From positions 1-49,418 of the forward strand of contig NZ_FMYP01000023.1 in the NCBI RefSeq assembly GCF_900096565.1: 49,418 bases of DNA, read 5' to 3'. The translations under genes and the position numbers were made by a program. Source of the DNA: Williamwhitmania taraxaci. GTDB lineage: Bacteria > Bacteroidota > Bacteroidia > Bacteroidales > Williamwhitmaniaceae. The notes beneath the pieces are model-generated. The model made no database searches, was not told the origin of the DNA, and worked only from the letters and a program-made list of their open reading frames with translations. Below are positions 8,102 to 16,211 of this stretch, in pieces. Positions within the stretch are counted from its first letter, which is position 1, and the number at the start of each line of letters is the position of its first letter.

Positions 8102-9886
8102 ATGAAGTATACCTTTAACACGAAGTCTTTTCTTTTTCGGTTGCTATTCTGGTTGCGTGCCATGCCGCCCAAACGGCTAATTATAATTCTCAGTTTTGCA
8201 GTAGGTATCATGAGTGGATTGGCTGCTGTGGTTCTTAAACAGTTGATTCATTTTGTAAAATTTTTCCTTACCAGCTGGTTTCCGGTGGAGAGCGAAAGTT
8301 ATCTCTACCTAGCATATCCTATGTTGGGTATCTTTCTTACGGTTCTCTTTGTTCGCTACTATGTAAAGGATAATATTTCCCATGGAATAACCCGGGTGCT
8401 TTATGCCATTTCGAGGCGTGAATCGCGATTAAAGCGACACAACACCTACTCGTCTATGATTGCATCCTCTCTCACCATCGGGTTTGGTGGATCGGTAGGA
8501 GCCGAGGCACCCATTGTGCTTACGGGTGCTTCACTGGGATCGCAGGTGGGGCAATGGCTTGGCCTCGATTATAAGAGGATTACGCTTTTGCTAGGGTGCG
8601 GTGCTGCAGGGGCAGTAGCTGGAATTTTCAAGGCTCCCGTAGCGGGTATTCTATTTACCTTGGAGATATTGATGCTCGATCTTACTATGGCATCTATCGT
8701 TCCATTGCTTATCTCCGCAGTAACGGCAACCTTTGTTTCCAACTTTCTTATGGGTAGCCAGGTGCCGTTTGCCGAAAACTTGCTGGAGCCTTTTCGGATG
8801 AGTAACGTTCCTTTTTACCTTATTTTGGGGTTGTTCTGTGGTCTTATTTCTTACTACTTTACCGAAACAACTCTCCGAATTGAGCAGCGATTGTCCCGGA
8901 TTGATGTGTGGTGGAAGAAACTTCTTATAGGTGGAATTTCCCTTGGCTTGCTCATTTTTCTCTTTCCTCCGCTCTATGGCGAAGGCTACGAAACATTGGA
9001 GGCGTTTTTCAATGGCCACGCCAGCGATGTGTTTGCCAATACCTATTTTTATGCCTATCGCGGTAGCGTTATCGTTACCATAATATTTCTTTCGCTGGTT
9101 CTGTTCCTAAAGGTGCTCGCCATGGCATTTACCAACGGTGCTGGTGGGGTGGGTGGAATCTTTGCACCTTCACTTTTTATGGGCGGTGTGGCAGGCTACC
9201 TGGTGGCCACTATTATCAATGCTACCGGCTGGATACAAGTGTCGCCAGTGAATTTTGCTATGGTGGGCATGGCTGGTATAATGTCGGGGGTGATGCATGC
9301 ACCGCTCACCGCTATCTTTCTCATTGCCGAGATTACGGGTGGTTATACTCTCTTTCCGCCATTGGCCATTACCGCTACAGCAGCCTACCTTACTATTATC
9401 TACTTTGAACCCCACTCCCTCTACACAAAGCGGTTGGCTCAATCGGGCGACCTGATTACGCATCATAAGGATAAGGCTTTGCTTACTTTGCTTAAGCTCG
9501 ATTCGGTTATTGAACGCGATTTCACTACCGTAACACCCACCGATACCTTAGGTCAACTGGTGAAGTCGGTATCTCGATCGCGCCGCAACCTCTTTCCCGT
9601 GGTCGATGATAAAGGTATTTTTCTTGGGATTGTCCTGCTTGATGATATTCGCACGGTAATGTTTCGGTCCGACAGTTACGAGACCTCTTACGTGAAGGAC
9701 TTTATGAGTTTTGCACCCGCCAGTGTTTCGCTTCTGGAACCTATGGAGAGTGTGCTAAAAAAGTTTGAAGACTCTGGTGCGTGGAATCTTCCCGTTGTAG
9801 AGGATGGCCTTTACGTAGGGTTTGTTTCCAAATCGAAAATCCTCTCGGCCTACCGTGAAATGCTGGTGCAGTTCTCGGACGACTAG
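8102..9886 (+). CDS. ClC-family chloride transporter/channel with C-terminal CBS pair
   Basis: The 594-aa membrane protein carries ClC signatures. GSVGAEAP holds the gating glutamate (E135, the GREGP position), GIFKAPVAGILFTLE and GAGGVGGIFAPSLFMGG follow, and GIMSGVMHAPLTAIFLIAEIT ends the set. Two CBS domains fill residues about 460-590 (RDFTTVTPTDTLGQLV and KDFMSFAPASVSLLEP). They usually bind adenine nucleotides and gate transport. The residue that carries protons in E. coli ClC (E203) is Ile189 here, and the usual GSGIP filter motif reads SHGIT. Proton-coupled exchange is therefore uncertain and channel or alternative coupling is possible. It is a single-gene unit with its own promoter. 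Confidence 0.93.
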   Translation: MKYTFNTKSFLFRLLFWLRAMPPKRLIIILSFAVGIMSGLAAVVLKQLIHFVKFFLTSWFPVESESYLYLAYPMLGIFLTVLFVRYYVKDNISHGITRVLYAISRRESRLKRHNTYSSMIASSLTIGFGGSVGAEAPIVLTGASLGSQVGQWLGLDYKRITLLLGCGAAGAVAGIFKAPVAGILFTLEILMLDLTMASIVPLLISAVTATFVSNFLMGSQVPFAENLLEPFRMSNVPFYLILGLFCGLISYYFTETTLRIEQRLSRIDVWWKKLLIGGISLGLLIFLFPPLYGEGYETLEAFFNGHASDVFANTYFYAYRGSVIVTIIFLSLVLFLKVLAMAFTNGAGGVGGIFAPSLFMGGVAGYLVATIINATGWIQVSPVNFAMVGMAGIMSGVMHAPLTAIFLIAEITGGYTLFPPLAITATAAYLTIIYFEPHSLYTKRLAQSGDLITHHKDKALLTLLKLDSVIERDFTTVTPTDTLGQLVKSVSRSRRNLFPVVDDKGIFLGIVLLDDIRTVMFRSDSYETSYVKDFMSFAPASVSLLEPMESVLKKFEDSGAWNLPVVEDGLYVGFVSKSKILSAYREMLVQFSDD

Positions 9887-9930
9887 TGTTAGCTACCAGT
9901 TTTACTATTCGCCTTTCATTACTTGCTTTA

Positions 9931-11274
9931 TTATTGTTCGCAAGGCGCCTGTTCTGTTCGCTGCTTTAGCGATACTTTTTCGAGGGTTTCCGTCTTAACT
10001 TCATAGTCGGTTGGTTTTTCCTCTTCCTGCCGAGGCACCTCTGTCGCATCGTTAGTGATGTACGAGGGTAACTTCACTGCTGGAGTGTGTTTGCTCAGGA
10101 ATTCCTGTTCGCAATAGTTGTAGATTTTTTCGTCGAAGAGTTCGCCACAGCCTACCTTGTCAAAAATTTCACGTATTTGGGTATTCTCCGTCACCTCTTT
10201 TGCAACGAAGGAGCTTAGCTTGTCGATGGCGAGGTATTTCTTGTCGAGCATTTGAAGTCCGGTAAGCTGCTTGAGCAAATTACCTTCTGGGGTGCCATTG
10301 CTGGTAATGAACAGGAATGTGCGGAGGAGCAGGGCATCGTCTTCCACGGTAGCCACAAAGTAGCCTACCTTAACACTGTTATACCTTAGCGCTATGAGTA
10401 TTTGATTTTTCCTGATTACTATAGTTTCAGGTTTTTCGAGCGATAAAAATATACTGCCGGTTGCCCCTCCCTGGCGTATACTGTCCAGCCGTTCATTTAT
10501 GCGGTGAATGGCATGCTTTTGGATGTAAACTTGCAGCAGTTTATCCTGCTGCGGGTGTTCTATTCCTAGTTCCGCTGGGGTAAGATCATGGTATTTTAGG
10601 TGTTTGATTGGGTCGTTGAAGTGGAACCACGCTACGCGCATAGCTTCGCGGCTATGCCCATCAATCTTGAACTTGCGTGTTTCCGAATTATGGCGGCTAG
10701 CTATGAATGCAAGCGTCCTGATTTTGTGTTCACCGGTGTAAACTTTGTCCGGGTAGATGTAGCAGAACCCTCGCTCGTAGCGGCTCCAGATTGCACCAAC
10801 GGTATAGCTGACTTGGTAGAAGGCGATTATGTAATCTTGAAATTGTTTTTCGATCACCTTCATTGGTCCAAATACAGCCTCAAGCATCGGTGTGTTTTTG
10901 TCCGGTTCCTCATAATTGATTTTAAGGAATTGGAGGAACGGTATGCCCAGGGTTAGTATATCGTAAAGAGATACCTTGGGTTTGCCGTGAAACATTGTGC
11001 ATTGCTTGTCCTTTAGAAGATAAATAATGTAACGCTTTATATCTTCAAGCTCTTCCTTAGTGAAATGGTTGCTGCTGCTGCTGGTTGGAACTATTTTTAC
11101 CCCTCCCGTTTTGCAGTAGTAGATCAATTCGTATTCGAATGGCGTAAGCTGCTCTGCTATTTCAGGGCTTGACTGTTCTGCAATGAAGGTCTTAAACCGT
11201 CTGTTCATCTCGTTGCGTTGCTGTGCTTCTTGCACTTTCGGGGCAACTGCTGCCCCTCGCTTCTGCTTTGTCAT
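9931..11274 (-). CDS. Unknown protein, tandem paralogue of the next gene (copy B)
   Basis: A 447-aa protein not recognised as a known family. The start at the ATG 11274 is preferred because the N-terminus MTKQKRGAAVAPKV is shared exactly with its neighbour. A longer TTG-initiated frame would overlap the upstream gene. Shared blocks include SSPEIA near residue 40, YIQKHAIHRINERLDSI in the middle, a VKVGYFVATVEDDALLLRTF strand pair, and LQMLDKKYLAIDKLSSFVA with HTPAVKLPSYI near the end. The extra C-terminal ~45 residues are charged and absent from the other copy. No signal peptide or membrane segment is visible. It lies 34 bp after copy A, so they are probably cotranscribed. Confidence 0.8.
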   Translation of the reverse strand: MTKQKRGAAVAPKVQEAQQRNEMNRRFKTFIAEQSSPEIAEQLTPFEYELIYYCKTGGVKIVPTSSSSNHFTKEELEDIKRYIIYLLKDKQCTMFHGKPKVSLYDILTLGIPFLQFLKINYEEPDKNTPMLEAVFGPMKVIEKQFQDYIIAFYQVSYTVGAIWSRYERGFCYIYPDKVYTGEHKIRTLAFIASRHNSETRKFKIDGHSREAMRVAWFHFNDPIKHLKYHDLTPAELGIEHPQQDKLLQVYIQKHAIHRINERLDSIRQGGATGSIFLSLEKPETIVIRKNQILIALRYNSVKVGYFVATVEDDALLLRTFLFITSNGTPEGNLLKQLTGLQMLDKKYLAIDKLSSFVAKEVTENTQIREIFDKVGCGELFDEKIYNYCEQEFLSKHTPAVKLPSYITNDATEVPRQEEEKPTDYEVKTETLEKVSLKQRTEQAPCEQ

Positions 11275-11308
11275 GGGGTATTCGGGTTTATGCAATGGAT
11301 TTTTGCGT

Positions 11309-12562
11309 TTACACTGTGGGCATTTCCGCCCATTCCGCCTCAAGGTTGTGGTTAGCAATGTAGGCTGGCAGCTTCACGGCAGGGGTGTGCCGGTTGGAAA
11401 ATTCAATAGCCGTATAGGTTTGGAGTTCCTTGTCGAAGAGGTAACCGCAGTCTGCCTTTTCGAAAATCGCACGTATTTCGGCATTCTCGGCAACCTCTCT
11501 TGCCACAAAGGAGCTGAGCTTATCTATGGCCAAGTATTTTTTGTCGAGCATTTGGAGCCCAGTTTGCTCCTTTAGACGATGCCCTTCGGGGGTGCCGTTG
11601 TTGGTTATGAAGAGGAAGGTGCGGATGAGTAATGCGTTGCCTTCCACGGTGGCCACAAAGTAGCCCACTTTTACTTTGTTTAGCCGCATTTCCAATAGAA
11701 ACTTTCCCGGCTTTACGATGTGGGCTATGGGCTCGTTGATGGAGTCAAACAGGGGGAGCTGCAACGTGGTGAGTTTTATGCTGTCGAGCCTGTCCGTTAT
11801 GCGCTGGAGGGCGTGCTTCTGAATGTAAACCTTAAGCGGTACGTTGGGACTGGCATTGGGAATGCCGAGCTGAGCTTGGCTGAGCTCTATGTAGCGCAAC
11901 TTTTTTAGGGGCTCATCGAGGTCGAACCACGCTACGCGGTAAGCTTCCCGCCCGTAACCTTCAACCTTAAAGGTGCGCTTTTCCGGCAGGTGCCGCTTGA
12001 CAACAACGCTGTTCAGTAGTATTGAAGCTTTGCTATTCTCGTCGTTGCAAGCGTATATTAGTCCGTTCTCGTAGGTGCTGAACATTATCCCAAAGACGTA
12101 CATTAAGAATTGAATCCTCTCGCCAAGGGACGTGTAAGCGTCCGCCACATCTGTGACGGGGCCAAAGTGTGCCCTGAGACGGTCGGCTATCGGCGATTCT
12201 TTGTTGTAGGCATCGACTAGGAACACCAGCAGCGGAACGCCAAGCGTGAGCGCATCGTGCAGGTTGGTGTTAGGCAAGCCTGGGAATAAGTCCTGCGTCT
12301 GATTTTTGAGGTATGCAGCGAACAGGTTCTTCATGATCTTAAGCTCGCTGCTCCTGAATTCGCTGTCGACGGCGGGGTGAATCTTTATTCCCGAACGCTT
12401 GTAGGTGTAGAGCAGTTCGTAGTTACGCGGCGTGAAGAGCGATGCAATTTCGGGGCTCGACAACTCTTCTATAAATGCTTTGAACCGCCTAGTGGTCTCA
12501 TTCCTGTGCTGTGCTTCTAGCACTTTTGGGGCAACTGCAGCCCCTCGCTTCTGCTTTGTCAT
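11309..12562 (-). CDS. Unknown protein, tandem paralogue (copy A)
   Basis: A 417-aa protein of the same unrecognised family as the gene at 9931-11274. They share the N-terminal 14 residues, a central YIQKHALQRITDRLDSI, a strand-rich VKVGYFVATVEGNALLIRTF, and the GLQMLDKKYLAIDKLSSFVA block. The HA-x2-R-x3-R pattern followed by strands faintly recalls small RelE/DUF4258-type toxin folds, but that is a weak resemblance only. The middle third (about residues 90-200) has diverged strongly between copies while both ends are kept, so the duplication is not recent or the middle is under diversifying pressure. A 42-bp repeat array begins about 110 bp upstream of its start. Confidence 0.82.
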   Translation of the reverse strand: MTKQKRGAAVAPKVLEAQHRNETTRRFKAFIEELSSPEIASLFTPRNYELLYTYKRSGIKIHPAVDSEFRSSELKIMKNLFAAYLKNQTQDLFPGLPNTNLHDALTLGVPLLVFLVDAYNKESPIADRLRAHFGPVTDVADAYTSLGERIQFLMYVFGIMFSTYENGLIYACNDENSKASILLNSVVVKRHLPEKRTFKVEGYGREAYRVAWFDLDEPLKKLRYIELSQAQLGIPNASPNVPLKVYIQKHALQRITDRLDSIKLTTLQLPLFDSINEPIAHIVKPGKFLLEMRLNKVKVGYFVATVEGNALLIRTFLFITNNGTPEGHRLKEQTGLQMLDKKYLAIDKLSSFVAREVAENAEIRAIFEKADCGYLFDKELQTYTAIEFSNRHTPAVKLPAYIANHNLEAEWAEMPTV

Positions 12563-12670
12563 GGGGGTGTCGTTTAGTGGTTTGCTGATAAATTTACAAC
12601 ATTATGGAATTCAATTCCAGTATTTTTGTCAAATATTTTATCCGGACAAATATTTTTGTTTGAGGGGCGA

Positions 12671-13108
12671 TCGTCTTTCCGTCGGCCGCCAGAACCATGA
12701 ACCGATAGTGGATTGCCTCTCTGTCGGTCGCCAGAACCATGAACCGATAGTGGTTTGTCTCTCTGACAGGTGTCAGAAGCCCCAACGACTAGTAGTTTGC
12801 CTCTCTGACACGTGTCGGAAGCTTGAACCGATGGTGGTTTGTTTCTCTGTCGGTCGCCAGAACCATGAACCGATAGTAGTTTGCCATTCTGATAGGTGTC
12901 GGAAGCCTTAACCGAGGGTGGTTTGCCTCTCTGTCGGCCGTCAGAACCCTGAACCGATAGTGGTTTGCCTTTCTGATAGCAGTCAGAAGCCCCAACCGCT
13001 AGTGGTTTGCCTCTCTGATAGGAGTCAGAAGCCTGAGCTGATAGTGGTTTGCCTCTCTGATAGCAGTCAGAAGCTCCAACCACTTCCGGTTTGCCTCTCT
13101 GTCGGGGT
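12671..13108. repeat. 42-bp tandem repeat array, 10 full units plus a partial
   Basis: Units begin at 12671, 12713, 12755, 12797, 12839, 12881, 12923, 12965, 13007 and 13049, with a partial copy from 13091. The spacing is exactly 42 bp with no indels despite many substitutions. A typical unit is TTGCCTCTCTG, then a variable 14-nt core, then GAACCGATAGTGGT. The core is a dyad: CTGACAGGTGTCAG in unit 3 is a perfect 6+2+6 inverted repeat, and other units are imperfect versions. Cores fall into a CTGTCGG type (units 1, 2, 5, 7) and a CTGAyA type (units 3, 4, 6, 8-10). Because 42 is a multiple of 3, long frames stay open on both strands; they are probably not genes. Confidence 0.9.
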
Positions 13109-13138
13109 TCTGCCGCCCTTTTGCACTCTCTCGTGGGC

Positions 13139-13325
13139 CAAGCCCGTAGGGCTTGAATGTGAATAGCCACAGGTGAAACCTGTGGTGGTGGATCCTCCCG
13201 AAACGCCAACCCCGATAGGGGTTGAATTAACATTGCACATGTGCCAACAACGTTCAACCACTCCGTGGTTGCTGCTACACCTGCCCACCTAACCCCGCAT
13301 TGCATTTGGGGCTATTGCCTTCGGC
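13139..13325. repeat. Cluster of short hairpins (palindromic repeat element)
   Basis: At least four strong stem-loops are packed together. They are CAAGCCC-GTA-GGGCTTG (13139-13155), CCACAGGT-GAA-ACCTGTGG (13167-13185), CAACCCC-GATA-GGGGTTG (13207-13224) and CAACCAC-TCC-GTGGTTG (13255-13271). A GCACATGTGC palindrome lies at 13235-13244 and a small GCC-TTC-GGC at 13317-13325. No convincing coding frame is present. This looks like a mosaic non-coding repeat of the REP/MITE kind. It directly follows the 42-bp array. Confidence 0.75.
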
Positions 13326-13546
13326 GAACTCACTTCGCTCGGTTCAAATTAAATCCCTACAGGATTTGTGCTCTTGGATATGAACATTGCCCTCTTTTAA
13401 CTTTTACCCTTTACCTCTTTTGCTCTTCGCTGTAATTTTCACGGCTGCATTGTCGCAATGGTGTAACTGTGGTTTTAAAAAGAGTTGTCGAATTATCTTC
13501 CTCTAACTTCTTTTAACTCCTTTTACTTCTTCTAACTTCTTCTTGT

Positions 13547-13554
13547 TACCTTTG
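13547..13554 (+). promoter_or_regulatory. -7 promoter box for mutS2
   Basis: The box reads TACCTTTG, a full match to TAnnTTTG, 25 bp before the GTG start at 13580. It lies at the end of a pyrimidine-rich tract (about 13497-13545) made of imperfect CTAACTTCTTTT-like units. The position supports the GTG start. Confidence 0.5.
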
Positions 13555-13579
13555 CCCCACAACAGTAAACCGAATAACA

Positions 13580-16060
13580 GTGATATTTCCCAGCAGTTTT
13601 GAGAGTAAGTTAGGTTTCGAGAAAATCCGAACCATAATTTCGGAGCTATGTGCCACCGAGGGTGGACGTGAAATTCTTGCGGAGGTGAAGTTTTCCAGCA
13701 CCTTTGCGGAGGTAGAGGAGAATCTTGTGCTCACCAACGAAATGAAGACCATCATCAACATGGAGAATTCATTTCCGGGAAGCGGGTTTTCCGATTTTGC
13801 CTATCTCGTAAAGCGCATTCGGATTGAGGGCACCTTCCTCGAGGCCGAGGAGCTGCTCAAACTGCGCAACGCGCTGGGAGTGGTGCGCGATTTGGCACTC
13901 TTCTTTAAACGGGAGGAGGCCGTAAAATACCCACGGTTAAAAGAGCTGGCTCAGCCCGTTTCGCTTTCGCCGGTAATGGTCGATAAGATCGATGCCATTG
14001 TTACCAAGCACGGAAAGGTTAAGGACAATGCATCGCCCGATTTACAAAGCATACGCCGTTCTATCTCCGAGAAACAATCGCAGGTCTCAAAACGGTTACA
14101 CTCGATACTAAAAGCGGCGCAGGCCGATGGCTACGTGGATGAGGATGCCACCATCTCCATACGTGAGGGTAGGGCGGTAATTCCTATTCCTGCGGGCAAT
14201 AAGCGCAAGCTCAAGGGGCTTGTGCTGGGCGAGTCGGCCACCGGAAAGACCTTCTTTATAGAGCCGGTTGAGGTGGTGGAGCTCAACAACGAGCTGCGCG
14301 AGCTGGAGTTTGCCGAACGTCGCGAGGTGATAAAGATACTCACCGATCTGGCCAACTTTCTGCGGCCCTATATTCCGGAATTGCTGGATGCCGCACTGTT
14401 TCTTAGCACCATCGATTTTATTCGTGCCAAAGGGCTTTTTGCCATTCGCATTGATGGAATTATGCCGCTACTGAATCAGGGGCCCAAGCTGGAGTGGACC
14501 AAGGCCCGCCATCCGCTGCTCGAAATTGTGCTTAAGCGCGAAAAGAAACCTATTGTTCCTCTAAATATACCCCTTTCATCGAAAGACAGGCTGCTCATTA
14601 TTTCTGGACCAAACGCTGGTGGTAAATCGGTTTGCTTGAAAACGGTGGGCTTGCTGCAGTACATGCTGCAGTGCGGCTTTCTGGTTCCCATGTCGGAGAA
14701 CTCGGAGATGGGAATATTCCAGCATCTACTGGTGGATATTGGCGATGAGCAGAGTTTGGAGAACGATTTGAGTACCTACAGCTCGCACCTCATGGCCATG
14801 AAGGCTTTTCTTCGCTACGCCAGTCCCAATTCGCTTATCCTGATCGATGAGTTTGGAACAGGAACCGAGCCTGCATTGGGCGGGGCAATTGCTGAATCTA
14901 TTCTCGAGAAGCTTGCGGCGCAAGGGAGTTGGGGCGTAATCACCACCCACTATACCAACCTAAAGTTGATGGCCGGTAAGATTACCGGAATTCAAAATGG
15001 TGCTATGCTCTTTGACGTGGTGAAGATTCAACCGCTCTTTCAGCTGGAAACCGGAAAGCCGGGTAGCTCGTTTGCTTTTGAAATTGCGCATAAAATTGGT
15101 TTGCCCGATGATGTTCTTGCTGCCGCTCGCGAAAAGGCGGGAACCTCGCATATCGATTTTGAGAAGCAGCTGCGCGCCATTTCGCGCGATAAGCGCTACT
15201 GGGAGGAGAAGCGCAGTGGTGTAAAGAATTCCGAAAAGCGCCTCGAGCAGCTTATCGAAAAGTATGAAACAGAGTTGTCGGATTTGCAATCGAACCGAAA
15301 ACTTGTGGTGGATAAAGCCAAGCAGGAGGCCAAAGATTTACTGTCGGGGGTAAACAAACAGATTGAAAACACCATTCGCACCATAAAGGAGGCAAATGCC
15401 GAAAAGGTGAAGACCAAAACGGCACGACAGGAGTTGGAAGAGGTGCGCAGCAAGGTTGAGGCGGACGACAGCAGCAGCGACGAGTGGGTAACCAAAAAGA
15501 TGGAGCAGCTGCAGGCTCGGCAGAAGCGAAAAAGCGAAAAGCCGGACGGTGTTGTAAAAATATTGGAACCCGAGAAGATTGTGCCCAACGCCCCGCTGCA
15601 AAAGGGCGATAAGGTAAGACTCATTGGCCGCGATACCATTGGCGAGGTATACGAAGCATCCGAAAAGAATGTGATTGTTGCTTTTGGAAGCATGCTCACC
15701 ACCATCGATAAGGGGAAGGTGGAGCGCATCAGCAATAACGAGTATAAGCAAGCAGTGAAAGAAACTAAGGCTCCAGTGACCTCGCATGGAGTGGATACCA
15801 TGAAGATGCGGATGAACTTCTCCAACACGCTCGATGTGCGCGGCATGCGCGGCGACGCTACCATGCAGGCCGTTCAGGAGTATATCGACGAGGCGGTTAT
15901 GCTCGATATCTCCGACGGACGTATACTGCACGGTAAGGGCAACGGAATCCTTCGCGAGCTTATTCGCAGCTATCTGAAAACCATTCCCGATGTGTCGCAC
16001 TTTGCCGATGAACAGCTACAAATGGGTGGCTCGGGTATAACGGTGATAAAATTTAGGTAG
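13580..16060 (+). CDS. mutS2: MutS2 family ATPase/endonuclease
   Basis: The 826-aa protein starts at a GTG. It has the MutS2 clamp and lever region, the ATPase domain with Walker A GPNAGGKS (about residues 342-349), LVDIGDEQSLENDLSTYSSH and Walker B LILIDEFGTGTEP (about 420). A charged coiled-coil segment (about 520-640) and a C-terminal Smr domain with LDVRGMRGD and HGKGNGILR follow. There is no mismatch-recognition domain, as expected for MutS2. In other bacteria these proteins act on recombination intermediates or rescue collided ribosomes. It is preceded by its own promoter and the repeat-rich region, and followed by a small repeat before the next gene. Confidence 0.95.
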   Translation: MIFPSSFESKLGFEKIRTIISELCATEGGREILAEVKFSSTFAEVEENLVLTNEMKTIINMENSFPGSGFSDFAYLVKRIRIEGTFLEAEELLKLRNALGVVRDLALFFKREEAVKYPRLKELAQPVSLSPVMVDKIDAIVTKHGKVKDNASPDLQSIRRSISEKQSQVSKRLHSILKAAQADGYVDEDATISIREGRAVIPIPAGNKRKLKGLVLGESATGKTFFIEPVEVVELNNELRELEFAERREVIKILTDLANFLRPYIPELLDAALFLSTIDFIRAKGLFAIRIDGIMPLLNQGPKLEWTKARHPLLEIVLKREKKPIVPLNIPLSSKDRLLIISGPNAGGKSVCLKTVGLLQYMLQCGFLVPMSENSEMGIFQHLLVDIGDEQSLENDLSTYSSHLMAMKAFLRYASPNSLILIDEFGTGTEPALGGAIAESILEKLAAQGSWGVITTHYTNLKLMAGKITGIQNGAMLFDVVKIQPLFQLETGKPGSSFAFEIAHKIGLPDDVLAAAREKAGTSHIDFEKQLRAISRDKRYWEEKRSGVKNSEKRLEQLIEKYETELSDLQSNRKLVVDKAKQEAKDLLSGVNKQIENTIRTIKEANAEKVKTKTARQELEEVRSKVEADDSSSDEWVTKKMEQLQARQKRKSEKPDGVVKILEPEKIVPNAPLQKGDKVRLIGRDTIGEVYEASEKNVIVAFGSMLTTIDKGKVERISNNEYKQAVKETKAPVTSHGVDTMKMRMNFSNTLDVRGMRGDATMQAVQEYIDEAVMLDISDGRILHGKGNGILRELIRSYLKTIPDVSHFADEQLQMGGSGITVIKFR

Positions 16061-16080
16061 ATTAGCCACTGAAAGAAAAG

Positions 16081-16192
16081 GAACCATGGAGACACAGAGA
16101 TGATGTATTCATACTAATCTTGTTTTGCTTGATGTAGATTTTTGTTTTCTATAGTTTTTTATTTAGTCTCAGTGTTCTCCGTGCCTCTGTGT
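16081..16192. repeat. Small imperfect inverted-repeat element
   Basis: The left part GAACCATGGAGACACAGAG (16081-16099) is partly answered by TCTCCGTGCCTCTGTGT (16176-16192). The clearest complementary arms are ACACAGAG (16092-16099) and CTCTGTGT (16185-16192), separated by an AT-rich centre. The phrase resembles a short dispersed intergenic repeat seen in many bacterial genomes. It has no coding potential and fills the gap between mutS2 and the deacetylase-like gene. Confidence 0.45.
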
Positions 16193-16211
16193 TATTTTAA
16201 ATGATTAGTTC

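Noticed and set aside
12671-13108. CRISPR array
   Set aside because: The repeats are contiguous with no unique spacers, and no cas genes are present.
12574-13305. 243-aa minus-strand frame made of 14-aa repeats
   Set aside because: The frame is open only because the repeat is 42 bp; other frames on both strands are also open, and the start lies in the hairpin cluster without a promoter or SD sequence.
15196-16000. Two long minus-strand frames over mutS2
   Set aside because: They are shadows of the mutS2 reading frame, with no family features and no promoter.
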